The notes: generated by a model from the sequence alone, not told the origin. A DNA stretch of 64,000 nucleotides from Planctobacterium marinum (GCF_036322805.1 NZ_AP027272.1:930001-994000); one strand, 5' to 3'. Numbered from the stretch's first letter, positions 8,302-16,624 are shown. A program made the numbers and translations.

Positions 8302-9117
8302 ATGAAAAAGACTATTACATCTGCGGCATTAAAAATGGATGAACAAGTCGCAACAGGAAAGAGAACACCATTGAGCACCTTGTCTAAGGTATTGGGTCAT
8401 GATCTGGTGAATGAACTTGCGTGGAGCTGCCCTGAAGCTGAGCTGGTAACATTGTTTAAGCGCAACATCTCCAAGAATCACCTGGAGGTGGGTGTAGAAG
8501 GTGGTTATTCACTGGTTAAGCGTTTGAAAGCCAATTCAGAGCTGAAGGTATCCTTTTTAGATTCCGACAAAGATTCTTTGAAAGCCGCTCATAAAAACGC
8601 CAAACACTTAAATCCGCATTTGTATTGCGCGAGTTTATTGCAGTCCTGGAACTTTAAGAATCGCAAATTCGATTCCATTAACCTGAATATGGTTATCCAG
8701 AGCTTGCAAGGCAGTTTCGAAAATCGCCTGTCTACCATCTTTCACAATGCCCGTATGTGCCTGGCTCCGCGCGGTAAAGTGTTTGGTAGCACACTCTTAG
8801 GTAAAGGTGAAAACGGTAAAATCTCCAGTTTGTTAATGTCGATGTACAACAAAAAAGGCGTGCTCAACAACAGATTGGATAATGTCCGTCAGTTGACCAA
8901 TGTTCTGGAGTACTATTTTACGGATGTAAAAGTAACAACGGTGGGTTGTGTCGCCTTGTTCGAAGCCACTATGACGGCAGGTAATCGTGAGGGCTATTCA
9001 CAGTTGGTGCCTTATGTGGCCCGTCGTGAACGCGCTGATATTCGTGAGTTGCCAGTGTACAAAATTGATGGTTCACGCCGTAAAGAAGTGAAAATGGATC
9101 GCCGCTTTGCCTTTTGA
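8302..9117 (+). CDS. Class I SAM-methyltransferase-like protein, divergent motif I
   Basis: A 271-residue cytoplasmic protein. Residues ~60-71 (HLEVGVEGGYSL) sit where class I methyltransferases have their glycine-rich SAM-binding motif, followed by a strand with an acidic residue (KVSFLDSDKDSLKAA) and by NMVIQSLQGS and ARMCLAPRGKVFGSTLLG, matching motifs II, IV and V of the Rossmann fold. The motif I glycine pattern is weaker than usual, so SAM binding is not certain. The C-terminus is very basic and arginine-rich (about residues 233-271). AAGGA precedes the ATG at a good distance. The substrate is unknown; it stands alone and is followed by a terminator. Confidence 0.7.
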   Translation: MKKTITSAALKMDEQVATGKRTPLSTLSKVLGHDLVNELAWSCPEAELVTLFKRNISKNHLEVGVEGGYSLVKRLKANSELKVSFLDSDKDSLKAAHKNAKHLNPHLYCASLLQSWNFKNRKFDSINLNMVIQSLQGSFENRLSTIFHNARMCLAPRGKVFGSTLLGKGENGKISSLLMSMYNKKGVLNNRLDNVRQLTNVLEYYFTDVKVTTVGCVALFEATMTAGNREGYSQLVPYVARRERADIRELPVYKIDGSRRKEVKMDRRFAF

Positions 9118-9138
9118 AAGTAGCATGGAATAATAGTG

Positions 9139-9167
9139 AAAACAGCGCCTGATGGCGCTGTTTTTGG
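9139..9167 (+). terminator. Rho-independent terminator after the methyltransferase-like gene
   Basis: Stem AACAGCGCC / GGCGCTGTT with loop TGAT, followed by TTTGG. It starts about 22 bases after the stop codon. Confidence 0.82.
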
Positions 9168-9339
9168 TTTTGAACATGGGTAACATTATCCATGTAGACT
9201 CCGTAACCTATTGTAAACGTGTGATAAATTTATATTTTGTTGCACTTTCTCAGTTCCTTTAGCAGTTAAAAGGCACGTATTCTAGACTAATGAACTGTCT
9301 TTTTTCAGATCAAAAAAAGTTTCATCCAAAGGAGGTTTG

Positions 9340-9534
9340 ATGCCAGCTAACGTAGGGAGTTTAATCAGCGTTGTTGCGGTGTGGGGGCTCGTTGCTTACA
9401 TTTTTGTTTTCGGCTTTGCACAAATACAGTGGACCGGTTGGGAGGGAGGTTTACCTTGGTTAGCCGGGGCTGTCAGTCTATTTGGAAGTGCAGGCTACAC
9501 TTCCAAATGGTTGATGAATAAAGCTGTTAAATGA
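9340..9534 (+). CDS. Small membrane protein of unknown function (64 aa)
   Basis: The ATG at 9340 is preceded by AAGGAGGT, a near-perfect ribosome-binding site, though the spacing is short. The 64-residue product has two hydrophobic segments (LISVVAVWGLVAYIFVFGFA and GLPWLAGAVSLFGSAGYT) and a lysine-containing end (SKWLMNKAVK), so it is probably an inner-membrane hairpin. I do not recognise a family. The strong ribosome-binding site is the main support for it being a real gene. Confidence 0.6.
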   Translation: MPANVGSLISVVAVWGLVAYIFVFGFAQIQWTGWEGGLPWLAGAVSLFGSAGYTSKWLMNKAVK

Positions 9535-9596
9535 CTGCTCACACTGAATAACGATCATTGAATAGTACCAATATGAAGGTGAGTCGTTAAATTTGG

Positions 9597-9639
9597 TTTT
9601 CCGCAGAGGTTTCCCCTTGAGGGGCTCCTCTAAGGAAAA
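9597..9639. repeat. 43-base interrupted palindrome between two convergent genes
   Basis: Three nested arm pairs: TTTTCC/GGAAAA, AGAGG/CCTCT and CCCC/GGGG around a TTGA loop. It lies between the end of the small membrane protein gene and the end of the globin gene. There is no T-run on either side, so it is not a classical terminator; it may stabilise 3' ends. Confidence 0.55.
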
Positions 9640-9645
9640 TGTACA

Positions 9646-10047
9646 TCAGCTATTTTTCATATGTCGCGCCAATTGCGTAATTGGTTGTCGAATAGCCTCG
9701 CGGGCATTGTCGTCTTCCACTACCTCGTTTAACGCTTTGTTCATGCAATACAACCATTGTTCCACCATGTTATCGCTCACTTCAAAAGGCAAGTGTCTGG
9801 CGCGCAAGCGCGGATGCCCATACTGGGCTTCATAAAGTGGTGGGCCGCCTAACCAGCCGCTTAAATACTCAAAAAACTTTTGCCGAATGCTGTCCATGGG
9901 CTTTGGATGCAAGGCTAAAAGTTCAGCGGCAAACTCATCCGTCTCCATGATGTCATAAAAGGTATTGGCCAGCTTTTGTGTACCTTGTTCACCGCCAATG
10001 GCCTCGTAAGCGGATTTGGGCTTCTTTTTGAATAATTTATCGAGCAA
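9646..10047 (-). CDS. Group II truncated haemoglobin (trHbO-like)
   Basis: A 133-residue globin with the group II layout: YEAIGGEQGTQKLANTFYDIM (helices A-B), the FEYLSGWLGGPPLYEAQYGH region, the proximal histidine in LRARHLPF and the group-typical tryptophan in VEQWLYCMNKAL. Group II truncated globins bind oxygen or NO and are linked to oxidative or nitrosative stress. The open frame starts at TTG (10047-10045) with no clear Shine-Dalgarno sequence. The N-terminal residues LFKKKPKSA before the globin fold are common in the family, so I keep this start. Confidence 0.88.
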   Translation of the reverse strand: MLDKLFKKKPKSAYEAIGGEQGTQKLANTFYDIMETDEFAAELLALHPKPMDSIRQKFFEYLSGWLGGPPLYEAQYGHPRLRARHLPFEVSDNMVEQWLYCMNKALNEVVEDDNAREAIRQPITQLARHMKNS

Positions 10048-10094
10048 TATTGTAATCCACAGCAGATTTTTAAGGGCATTATAACGGATTGCAT

Positions 10095-10175
10095 ATGAAA
10101 TGGAGCAGCTTGGTTTTAGCAGTCGGCTTCAGCGAAACTGATTTCTTTGATCCTAAAGCACAGGTTCAGGTTTAA
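10095..10175 (+). pseudogene. Possible gene remnant: signal-like N-terminus, 26 codons
   Basis: ATG 10095 opens a 26-codon frame (MKWSSLVLAVGFSETDFFDP, then KAQVQV) that ends just as the sequence turns AT-rich. It could be the 5' stub of a gene cut by insertion of the islet to the right, or chance. Support is weak. Confidence 0.2.
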
Positions 10176-10191
10176 TTTTACTACGACCCCT

Positions 10192-10437
10192 TTATATTCT
10201 TTCATTCTTGTTTTTCTTAATACTATTGACTACGTCTATAGGAAAAGCTATCAAATACATTGCCATGAGATATAGAGCAAAGTAGTCAATCTTTTCATGT
10301 ATTCGCTCAAAGCAGTTACCATCTGCAATGAGCAGGCAAAAAATACCAACGAAAACAACAAACCCAAAAACTGCAATCTTGGTTGTATCGAACAAGCTAA
10401 TTAGAACTAAATTTTTGTATGAATTTTTTTGTCTCAT
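10192..10437 (-). CDS. Small two-pass membrane protein in AT-rich islet (81 aa)
   Basis: An 81-residue protein with two hydrophobic helices (about 20-38, IAVFGFVVFVGIFCLLI, and 50-68, FALYLMAMYLIAFPIDVV) and basic ends (MRQKNSYKN; KKNKNERI). The base composition is clearly more AT-rich than the flanks. It lies 39 bases downstream of the end of an open Ala/Gly-rich frame (10477-10593). Small basic two-helix proteins are often immunity proteins of bacteriocins, but no family was recognised, so this is only an inference. Confidence 0.5.
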   Translation of the reverse strand: MRQKNSYKNLVLISLFDTTKIAVFGFVVFVGIFCLLIADGNCFERIHEKIDYFALYLMAMYLIAFPIDVVNSIKKNKNERI

Positions 10438-10476
10438 TTCTTTAAAAACGCAATATATAAAAATATTTTTAGATGA

Positions 10477-10593
10477 TCAGTTATGTCTTTTTTCGTTCTT
10501 CTGTTTTATAGCTTCAGCAGTAGCCGCACCAGCAGCCTCACCAGCTAATGTGGACGCCGCTGTCGAACTAGGGATAATTGGAGTCAGAGCCGT
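10477..10593 (-). pseudogene. Ala/Gly-rich peptide frame without a start codon (38 aa)
   Basis: The frame reads TALTPIIPSSTAASTLAGE then AAGAATAEAIKQKNEKRHN and a stop. An in-frame TAA sits just before it and no ATG, GTG or TTG is present. The small-residue hydrophobic core with a charged tail resembles the C-terminus of class II bacteriocin or colicin-type peptides, or a loop of a larger toxin. It is probably a remnant. Confidence 0.3.
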
Positions 10594-10675
10594 TTAAATT
10601 TTGCTCCGAAACTGGCATCCAATTGCATTTATTAAAAGTGCTATTTGATTCTTGGCAGTATCCCACACCATACAT

Positions 10676-10699
10676 AAGAAAGCCCGCTAAGGCGGGCTT
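10676..10699 (-). terminator. Terminator for the small minus-strand gene at 10770
   Basis: Arms AAGCCCGC / GCGGGCTT with a four-base loop. On the minus strand they are followed by TCTTATG, which with the closing TT makes a T-rich tail. It is about 70 bases downstream of the stop of the 54-residue gene. Confidence 0.7.
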
Positions 10700-10769
10700 A
10701 ATAAATTCATTGTGACCAGTCAGATAATCAAATTATCCTGGCTCTGACCTTTTTTAAATGCGAAGCTTA

Positions 10770-10934
10770 TTACTGCACAGGATGCTGCTTAAGGAACTCT
10801 CGAGCGGCGTCGAGATCTTTGAATAGCGACAGCAGGGCTCTTTCCGATTGCGCTTCTAATTTGGGCTCGCCTGAGTCTTCTAACATCCAAAACCAAAGTT
10901 TGACGGCGCGTGCAGGGATTTCAATTTGGGTCAT
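10770..10934 (-). CDS. Small acidic hypothetical protein (54 aa)
   Basis: ATG at 10934 preceded by GGAG at good spacing. The product begins MTQIEIPARAVKLWFWMLED and ends KDLDAAREFLKQHPVQ. It is soluble, rich in Glu/Asp/Leu and probably helical, with no membrane segment. The good ribosome-binding site, protein-like composition and downstream terminator support a real gene. I do not recognise a family; its function is unknown. Confidence 0.6.
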   Translation of the reverse strand: MTQIEIPARAVKLWFWMLEDSGEPKLEAQSERALLSLFKDLDAAREFLKQHPVQ

Positions 10935-11071
10935 AGCTTACTCCATGTCTTTGCTAGGTTTGATGATAAAATAACCAGTTTTGCATGAAGCTGCTTGTTT
11001 GCAATATGAACAAAAATGAATCGCGGGCAGTTAAGGGCGGATTATGGATAACTGGATAGAGTGTTGTCGGG

Positions 11072-11956
11072 TTATTCTTCCGATGCTAAAAAGTGCTGAT
11101 AATAAATGCTTTCCATTTTTGCTCTGTCGCTATCAGAGCGATAGAGCATTTTTAACAGGTTGAGGTAGCCTTGTTTTTGCCGTTCTTCGCGTATCACTTC
11201 ATTTAACCTTTTTATCAATGCTTGGCCCCAGTCGTTTTTGGTGCAAGCGATATAACCAAAGACATAGTCAAACCCATCTTCTATGGGCACGGAGATGATG
11301 TCTTTTCGGGTCTTAATATTACGCAGGTAATACTCTGCCAGATAGGGGTATTCCAGGGTGTAATCTATGCCGCCAGTTTGCAGCAGTGGCAAAATTTGTG
11401 ATGCGATGAGTTCGTATTTGTCCAGGTTTTTATTGATAGCGAGGTCTTTAATGAGGTCGTCCAGAACGCCATAAGAACGTTTTTGTTCGATACCGCCTTT
11501 GATCCTTTCATCTTGTATTACATCTTTGAAAAGGACTGTTTTCGGACTACCAATGCGTTGCCAGGCATCTCTTGTGATGGCAAGTGCGATAGGCAAGTCG
11601 ATATGCCAGGGAATGGAAAATGCGGCAAGCATCTCTCGTTCTGGAGTTTTTAAAATCATACTGGTACACACCGGCTCTTGTTTGAGCAAGGCTTGAGCAA
11701 AGCTGGCGTAACTGTATTGCTTATAAACATGTTGGTATTGGGGCAGTGCCGCTTCCAGTATTTCGTGTTGCAAACCCGCTTGTCCGCCAAATTTGCCTGG
11801 TGCCTCAATAACAAACCTCGGCGGATAATGAGCGATTGCCCAGGTGATACTGTTAGCGGCGAGTGCGCTATGCCACGGCAATTGCAGTAGTAACATCAGG
11901 GCGATCAAGTGTGGCTTAGATATTGTTTTTGTGAAGCGACTTAAGGTGCGTGGCAT
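11072..11956 (-). CDS. Periplasmic solute-binding protein (TIGR02285-like, SBP family 3)
   Basis: A 294-residue protein with a signal peptide ending near HSALAANS. The mature start (ITWAIAHYPPRFVIEAPGKF) and a bilobal layout with KTPEREMLAAFSIPW, ITRDAWQRIG and YTLEYPYLAEYYLRN fit the TIGR02285 type of family 3 binding proteins. No permease or ATPase gene is nearby, so it is unlikely to be an import component. It starts 12 bases after the stop of the sensor kinase gene and has GGGG before the ATG, so it is the third gene of the signalling operon and may present a ligand to that kinase (inference). Confidence 0.85.
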   Translation of the reverse strand: MPRTLSRFTKTISKPHLIALMLLLQLPWHSALAANSITWAIAHYPPRFVIEAPGKFGGQAGLQHEILEAALPQYQHVYKQYSYASFAQALLKQEPVCTSMILKTPEREMLAAFSIPWHIDLPIALAITRDAWQRIGSPKTVLFKDVIQDERIKGGIEQKRSYGVLDDLIKDLAINKNLDKYELIASQILPLLQTGGIDYTLEYPYLAEYYLRNIKTRKDIISVPIEDGFDYVFGYIACTKNDWGQALIKRLNEVIREERQKQGYLNLLKMLYRSDSDRAKMESIYYQHFLASEE

Positions 11957-11968
11957 GAGTTTTAACCC

Positions 11969-14900
11969 CTATTCGATAGGAATGCGCAATTCGAACCGGG
12001 CTCCTTGCAGAAAGCTTTGCACCAGTGGCCCGGCGGTAATCTGCCCGTTGTGAAAATCTGCAATCAGTCTTGCTACATATAGCCCCATACCAAAGTTACC
12101 TTTGCGGGCATCGGCTTTAGAGGAAGTAAACAAGTTAAACATGTCTTCCACTTTTTCCGGTAGCGGATCACCCACATTCGTTACTGAGATAACGCAGTTA
12201 CTGTCAATCAATTCCACGCTGACTTCTATATCGGACTTGGGGGTATGGTGCTCGATGGCGTTGTTCACCAACTTGTCGAGACATTGCACAATCAATGCTT
12301 CATTGCCCCTGATAAAGATAAATGGAGTGATGTAACCCACTACAGACGCCTCAGGGTAAATGGCCTCATAATCTTCAAGGCGCTCAGATATGACGCTACT
12401 GACATCGAATTCTGAGGAAGAGGTTTGCATTATGGATGCTTCTAGTGAAGTGGTTTCACTCACTGCCTTCATAATACTGCGCATTTCCTTGTGACTCTTC
12501 TCTGCCCGGTCCACATACTTGTGTAGCTCACCGTCTTTTATTTTTCGGTTGAGCATGTTTAACGAAGTTTGAGCTCCCAGAATGGAGTTTTTCATCTCGT
12601 GGTTGAGATAGTGAGTGATATTCTCAAGCCAGGTAATGCGTTTTTCGTGGGTGTGTTTTTGTTCCTGGTAGAAGCGTGCATTTTTAAGTGCTACGGCGGT
12701 GTAGGCCGCAATAGTGCGCAAAAACTGACGCTCATATTCGCCATAAGCGTTTTCAGTGCGGCTTCTGACAAAAATCACTCCGGTTGCATTACCGTTAATT
12801 TGCAGCGGTAAACACGTACAAGATTTATAGTCACCCAGCAAGTTCAGGCTCATGCCATTTTCCAACGCCTGCTTTTTGTCGCGATTGTTATTAATCACAA
12901 TTTCTTTATTGTCTTTAAAGGCTTGTACGCAGATATCGGGCTGTTCAGCCAGACTGATGGAGTGACGGCTCAAGGACTCGAAGTTACTAATGACCAGATC
13001 AAAATGGATGGCGTTTTTTTCCTCATTGAGCAAGCCCAACATAAAGTCGTGCTCGGTGAGGATCGATTTTAAGTGTTTCTGCAGGTTGTAAAAGATTTCC
13101 TGGAAATTTAGCGAGCGAGTGATTTCCATACCAATATCTCCCAACAACGCCATATTACGGGTTCGGATATCTACTAACTTGTTGAGTTTCTGTTCATTGC
13201 TGCGGATTTGATTGATGCGAGTTTGATAGCCCAAGGTCAGGATCGCCAGCGTCCCAAAAACCGCGGCTACTTGCACCCAAAGCCTGGACCAAAATGGCGG
13301 AATAATTTCCAATACCACTTTGGCGCTGTTGTGTTTTTGATAGTGGGTGGGGGAATCTGTTACTTCGAATACGTAACTGCCCGGCAATAAATTTGTGTAG
13401 TTGGCGATACGCGAGACGTCACTGGCGTACCATTTGTCATCAAATCCTTCCAGGCGGAAATACAATTCATGGGTAGCTGCGGGTCGATGATCAATTTTGC
13501 CAAATTGGAACTTAATATTGCGTTCGTCGCTTTGCAAAATCAGGTTGAGATAGTTGTCACCCGTGGAAGGGTAAGGTTGTTTTTCCTGATTTATCCAAAG
13601 ATTTGAAATGATGATGTTTTCATTATGATCGGTTTGCCAGGACTCCAATTCTTCAATGTAATTAATGCCGTTGGAGCTGCCAAAACACATCATTTGATCA
13701 GTACAGTTGAGTATTGAGCGTAGGTTCATGGAAGGGCTGTTGAGGCCATCGATACGTCCGAAACTCCTGAAGTCCAGTCCATCGGCGTTGATGCGAGTAA
13801 TGCCTGTCCCGGTTGAAACCCATAGATTACCGGGCCAGTCAGTGGCAATCCCTCTGATCTCATCATTGGCTAAACCATCACTAATAGTGAGCCGCTGTGT
13901 TTGGCCAGTATTGGCGTTAATTTTTAATAAGCCTGAATAGGTGCCAACATACACCAGGTTATTGCGACCCACATGTAAACTGGTGGCGATCAGATTGGCT
14001 TCAGCGTCTTCTGGTGGCAACAACAAAGGCAAGCGAGTGAAAAACTCATCCTGAGGGCGTTTGTACAGGACCTCACTGTTTCCGGTCACCATCCAAAGCT
14101 TACCATCGGGTGATTCCGCCAGTTGTGCAATGTTATTGTCAGGCAGTTTGTAAGGCAGAGGAGCTTCAGTGTGATAGTGAATTGATTCACCGGTGGAAGA
14201 TACTTTTAATACACCCTGGTGAGCGGAATTCACCCAAAGGCTATCTGTTTTATCAACAAATAAGCGAATGTGGTTAAGCTGACTAATGTCTAGCTGTTCG
14301 TTGAATGAGCGCAATTCACCGCTTTGCATGTTATAGTTGTAGAGCCGATTGACGGTGCCAATCCACAACTGGCTTTTGTCCTTGTTGAAGGTGACTGACA
14401 GGGTCAGGCCAGTGATACTGTTTTCCAGTACTGAGGGCAGGTGAAGTGTTGTTTTGCTGTTTAAATTAAAACGTAGAATGCCATCGTTAGTACCGGCCCA
14501 AACATTGCCATCCGCATCTTTGGCCATTTCCCAGATCTGCAATTTATTCTGGTCGTTATAGTGAGTATTTTTGATCTGTTGAATGGGTTTAGGGCGCAAG
14601 TTGAGTTTGTAAATTCCCGAATAGCGGGTTGCCAGTAGCAGCACCTCTCTGGGAGTAACGAAGATATCTCGTATGTCTTTTTGGGCCAAGAAACTGTATT
14701 GCTGCTCATCGAACATCAAAAATTTTTGCTGCGCCAGCGAGTAGTAATAAATCCCTGAGAAGGTACCTATCCATAAACCGCTATCGTTATGTGCTACGAT
14801 GCGATTTACCGAAATAATATCCCTTCCCGGCGGCATCACTTTTTCAATTTGTTTGGTTTCGAGGTTCATTTTGAAAAAGCCAAGATTGGTTCCAAACCAG

Positions 14901-15652
14901 AGTTCATCGTTCTTTATGAGTAACGTTCTGATGAGTTTGTCGGCGACGGACAGCTCATTGGAGTTGTAGTAACTGTTAAATTCGCCAGTGTGTACATTGA
15001 ATTGGTTTAAGCCATTGGATGTGGCTATCCACAGGTTGCCATTGGTGTCTTCCGCAAGGCTCCAGATGCGATTGTGGTTTAGTCCCGGTGTGCCTTCATT
15101 AAAATGCCAGGACTGTATTTGTTTTTTTTCTGCTTGAATGCGAAATAAGCCATTGTCAAAGGTGCCTACCCAGATGGCATTGTCTCGGGACTGAAAAATG
15201 GTTTGAATGCGCTCGCTGGAAAGGGTATCGCTTATCCAGGACAAATCTTGCAGCCTGGTGCGATTGCGATTAATGGCTTTTATGCCCTTTCCCCAAGTGC
15301 CAACCCAGAGAATATCCTGGTTATCCAGAAAGATATTACCGGGGCTCATGGTGGATAATTCTGGCAAGTCAGGGTGATTGAAGGTCTGGGCTGTGTATCC
15401 ATTGAGTAACCCTAAACCAGAAGGGCTTCCGGCCCAGATAAACCCAAGCCTGTCCTGTTTTAGAGAAAAAATGGTATTTGATGGCAGCCCTTGGGCAATG
15501 GTGACTTGCTCTGCTTCAGAAAATAGCAAGGGCTCGGAAAGCGGGCTTGCGTTACTATAAAAAGTGAATAAACAAAGCCAAAATGTAATGAACCTGTTGC
15601 CCGGTTTTTGCAGTCTGTTTGTGTTTGAATGATTTGTGAAATTCCACATCAT
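11969..15652 (-). CDS. Sensor histidine kinase with periplasmic two-component propeller, Y_Y_Y and GAF domains
   Basis: About 1,227 residues from ATG 15652; ATG 15685 is an alternative start, and the longer open frame overlaps the regulator gene and is unlikely. Order: signal peptide (ITFWLCLFTFYSNAS), repeated propeller blades (GLWIGTFSG, LWIATSNGLNQF and similar) to about residue 700, a Y_Y_Y domain (~724-780, RLEGFDDKWYASD), a membrane helix near 787-805, a GAF domain (~860-1010), a HisKA-like H-box (HYLNHEMKNSILGAQTSL, His ~1016) and an HATPase with N-box DKLVNNAIEHH and G-box NFGMGLYVARLI. It senses a periplasmic cue and phosphorylates a partner, probably the regulator encoded just upstream. 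A terminator-like hairpin separates the two genes. Confidence 0.9.
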   Translation of the reverse strand: MMWNFTNHSNTNRLQKPGNRFITFWLCLFTFYSNASPLSEPLLFSEAEQVTIAQGLPSNTIFSLKQDRLGFIWAGSPSGLGLLNGYTAQTFNHPDLPELSTMSPGNIFLDNQDILWVGTWGKGIKAINRNRTRLQDLSWISDTLSSERIQTIFQSRDNAIWVGTFDNGLFRIQAEKKQIQSWHFNEGTPGLNHNRIWSLAEDTNGNLWIATSNGLNQFNVHTGEFNSYYNSNELSVADKLIRTLLIKNDELWFGTNLGFFKMNLETKQIEKVMPPGRDIISVNRIVAHNDSGLWIGTFSGIYYYSLAQQKFLMFDEQQYSFLAQKDIRDIFVTPREVLLLATRYSGIYKLNLRPKPIQQIKNTHYNDQNKLQIWEMAKDADGNVWAGTNDGILRFNLNSKTTLHLPSVLENSITGLTLSVTFNKDKSQLWIGTVNRLYNYNMQSGELRSFNEQLDISQLNHIRLFVDKTDSLWVNSAHQGVLKVSSTGESIHYHTEAPLPYKLPDNNIAQLAESPDGKLWMVTGNSEVLYKRPQDEFFTRLPLLLPPEDAEANLIATSLHVGRNNLVYVGTYSGLLKINANTGQTQRLTISDGLANDEIRGIATDWPGNLWVSTGTGITRINADGLDFRSFGRIDGLNSPSMNLRSILNCTDQMMCFGSSNGINYIEELESWQTDHNENIIISNLWINQEKQPYPSTGDNYLNLILQSDERNIKFQFGKIDHRPAATHELYFRLEGFDDKWYASDVSRIANYTNLLPGSYVFEVTDSPTHYQKHNSAKVVLEIIPPFWSRLWVQVAAVFGTLAILTLGYQTRINQIRSNEQKLNKLVDIRTRNMALLGDIGMEITRSLNFQEIFYNLQKHLKSILTEHDFMLGLLNEEKNAIHFDLVISNFESLSRHSISLAEQPDICVQAFKDNKEIVINNNRDKKQALENGMSLNLLGDYKSCTCLPLQINGNATGVIFVRSRTENAYGEYERQFLRTIAAYTAVALKNARFYQEQKHTHEKRITWLENITHYLNHEMKNSILGAQTSLNMLNRKIKDGELHKYVDRAEKSHKEMRSIMKAVSETTSLEASIMQTSSSEFDVSSVISERLEDYEAIYPEASVVGYITPFIFIRGNEALIVQCLDKLVNNAIEHHTPKSDIEVSVELIDSNCVISVTNVGDPLPEKVEDMFNLFTSSKADARKGNFGMGLYVARLIADFHNGQITAGPLVQSFLQGARFELRIPIE

Positions 15653-15693
15653 CAGGACTTCAATGCAACGGGCGACTTTCATCATATAAGCCG

Positions 15694-15718
15694 AAAAAAG
15701 CCAGCTAGTGGCTTTTTT
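15694..15718 (-). terminator. Terminator-like hairpin spanning the regulator stop codon
   Basis: Arms AAAAAAGCCA and TGGCTTTTTT pair perfectly over a five-base loop that contains the regulator's TAG stop. On the minus strand six T residues end the structure, as in intrinsic terminators, only 9-42 bases before the possible starts of the kinase gene. It may limit read-through from regulator to kinase. Confidence 0.75.
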
Positions 15719-16418
15719 CCAACCATTGATAACCCACACCCCGCACGGTGCGAATGTTATCAAAGTCGGCATCGACTTTTTTGAAGCTGCTGCGGATAGA
15801 CTTAACATGGGCAACGATGGTATTGGGTTCTACCACAATATTCGCGGCCTTCATTAATGCTGCATGAGAGCAAAGCTGCCCCGCGCCTTTTTGTAGCTCG
15901 TCCAGGATCCAAAACTGGGTCAGGCTCAGATCTAATAGTTCTCCTTGCCACCATGCCTGATAGGTATTGTGGTCCAAACTCAACTCTGTGGTATTGCCTT
16001 CTGACGCCGCTGGAACCTCACTACCGGAAGCGTTTTGCAGTGCTTGAATTCGACGCATCAATGTTTCGATGCGCACGATAACGTAATCGATATCGGCATC
16101 CTTGGTGATGTAATCATCGGCACCTAAACGCAAGCCAGAGATCTTTTCGTAATCTTTGTCGTGAGAAGTCAGGAAAATGATCGGTACAGTATCGTTGAAT
16201 TTGCGAATTTCCAGGCACAATTGCAGGCCAGCGTCGCGCTGATGTCCGAGTCCAATATCCAATAATAACAGGTCTGGCATGGACTTTTTAAAGGCTTCTA
16301 ATGCACTTTCTGCTTCGCCAAAAGCAATTACCTGAAATCCTGCTTCCATGAAGCATTCCGCGTAATTCTCTCTGATGGCATCGTTATCTTCTACATAACC
16401 TATTGTTTTCAAGTACAT
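15705..16418 (-). CDS. OmpR-type response regulator (receiver plus winged helix)
   Basis: A 237-residue regulator. The receiver domain (1-~125) has the acidic pair Glu10/Asp11, the phospho-acceptor Asp54 in DLLLLDIGLG, the switch Thr in IIFLTSHD and the conserved Lys in DDYITKD. The C-terminal domain (~145-237) is a winged helix ending IRTVRGVGYQWLE. The receiver text GLRLGADDYITKD resembles regulators of the PdsR type, but no sortase genes are near. It is first in the operon with the propeller kinase and the solute-binding protein, so it is probably the kinase's partner. Confidence 0.9.
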   Translation of the reverse strand: MYLKTIGYVEDNDAIRENYAECFMEAGFQVIAFGEAESALEAFKKSMPDLLLLDIGLGHQRDAGLQLCLEIRKFNDTVPIIFLTSHDKDYEKISGLRLGADDYITKDADIDYVIVRIETLMRRIQALQNASGSEVPAASEGNTTELSLDHNTYQAWWQGELLDLSLTQFWILDELQKGAGQLCSHAALMKAANIVVEPNTIVAHVKSIRSSFKKVDADFDNIRTVRGVGYQWLEKSH

Positions 16419-16624
16419 TTCTCCGGTAATAAAGCGATTTCACAATCGAATCGTTGCGCACTCCTTTGGCACAGGGAAAGTCCATCCTTGCAAATAATCC
16501 ATCAATCCCCGAAGTTTCGTGCTTTATCGGCGTAAATTCAAACTCAACGGAAGTAAGAATTATGATGAATTATGAAGTCAAAAATCCAACATTGGAGTCA
16601 AAAAATTAGCAGTTAGAATGGGCT

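Noticed and set aside
15653-15814. Longer N-terminus of the propeller kinase, overlapping the regulator
   Set aside because: The extra 54 residues are read antisense-free but out of frame within the regulator gene and place the signal peptide deep in the protein.
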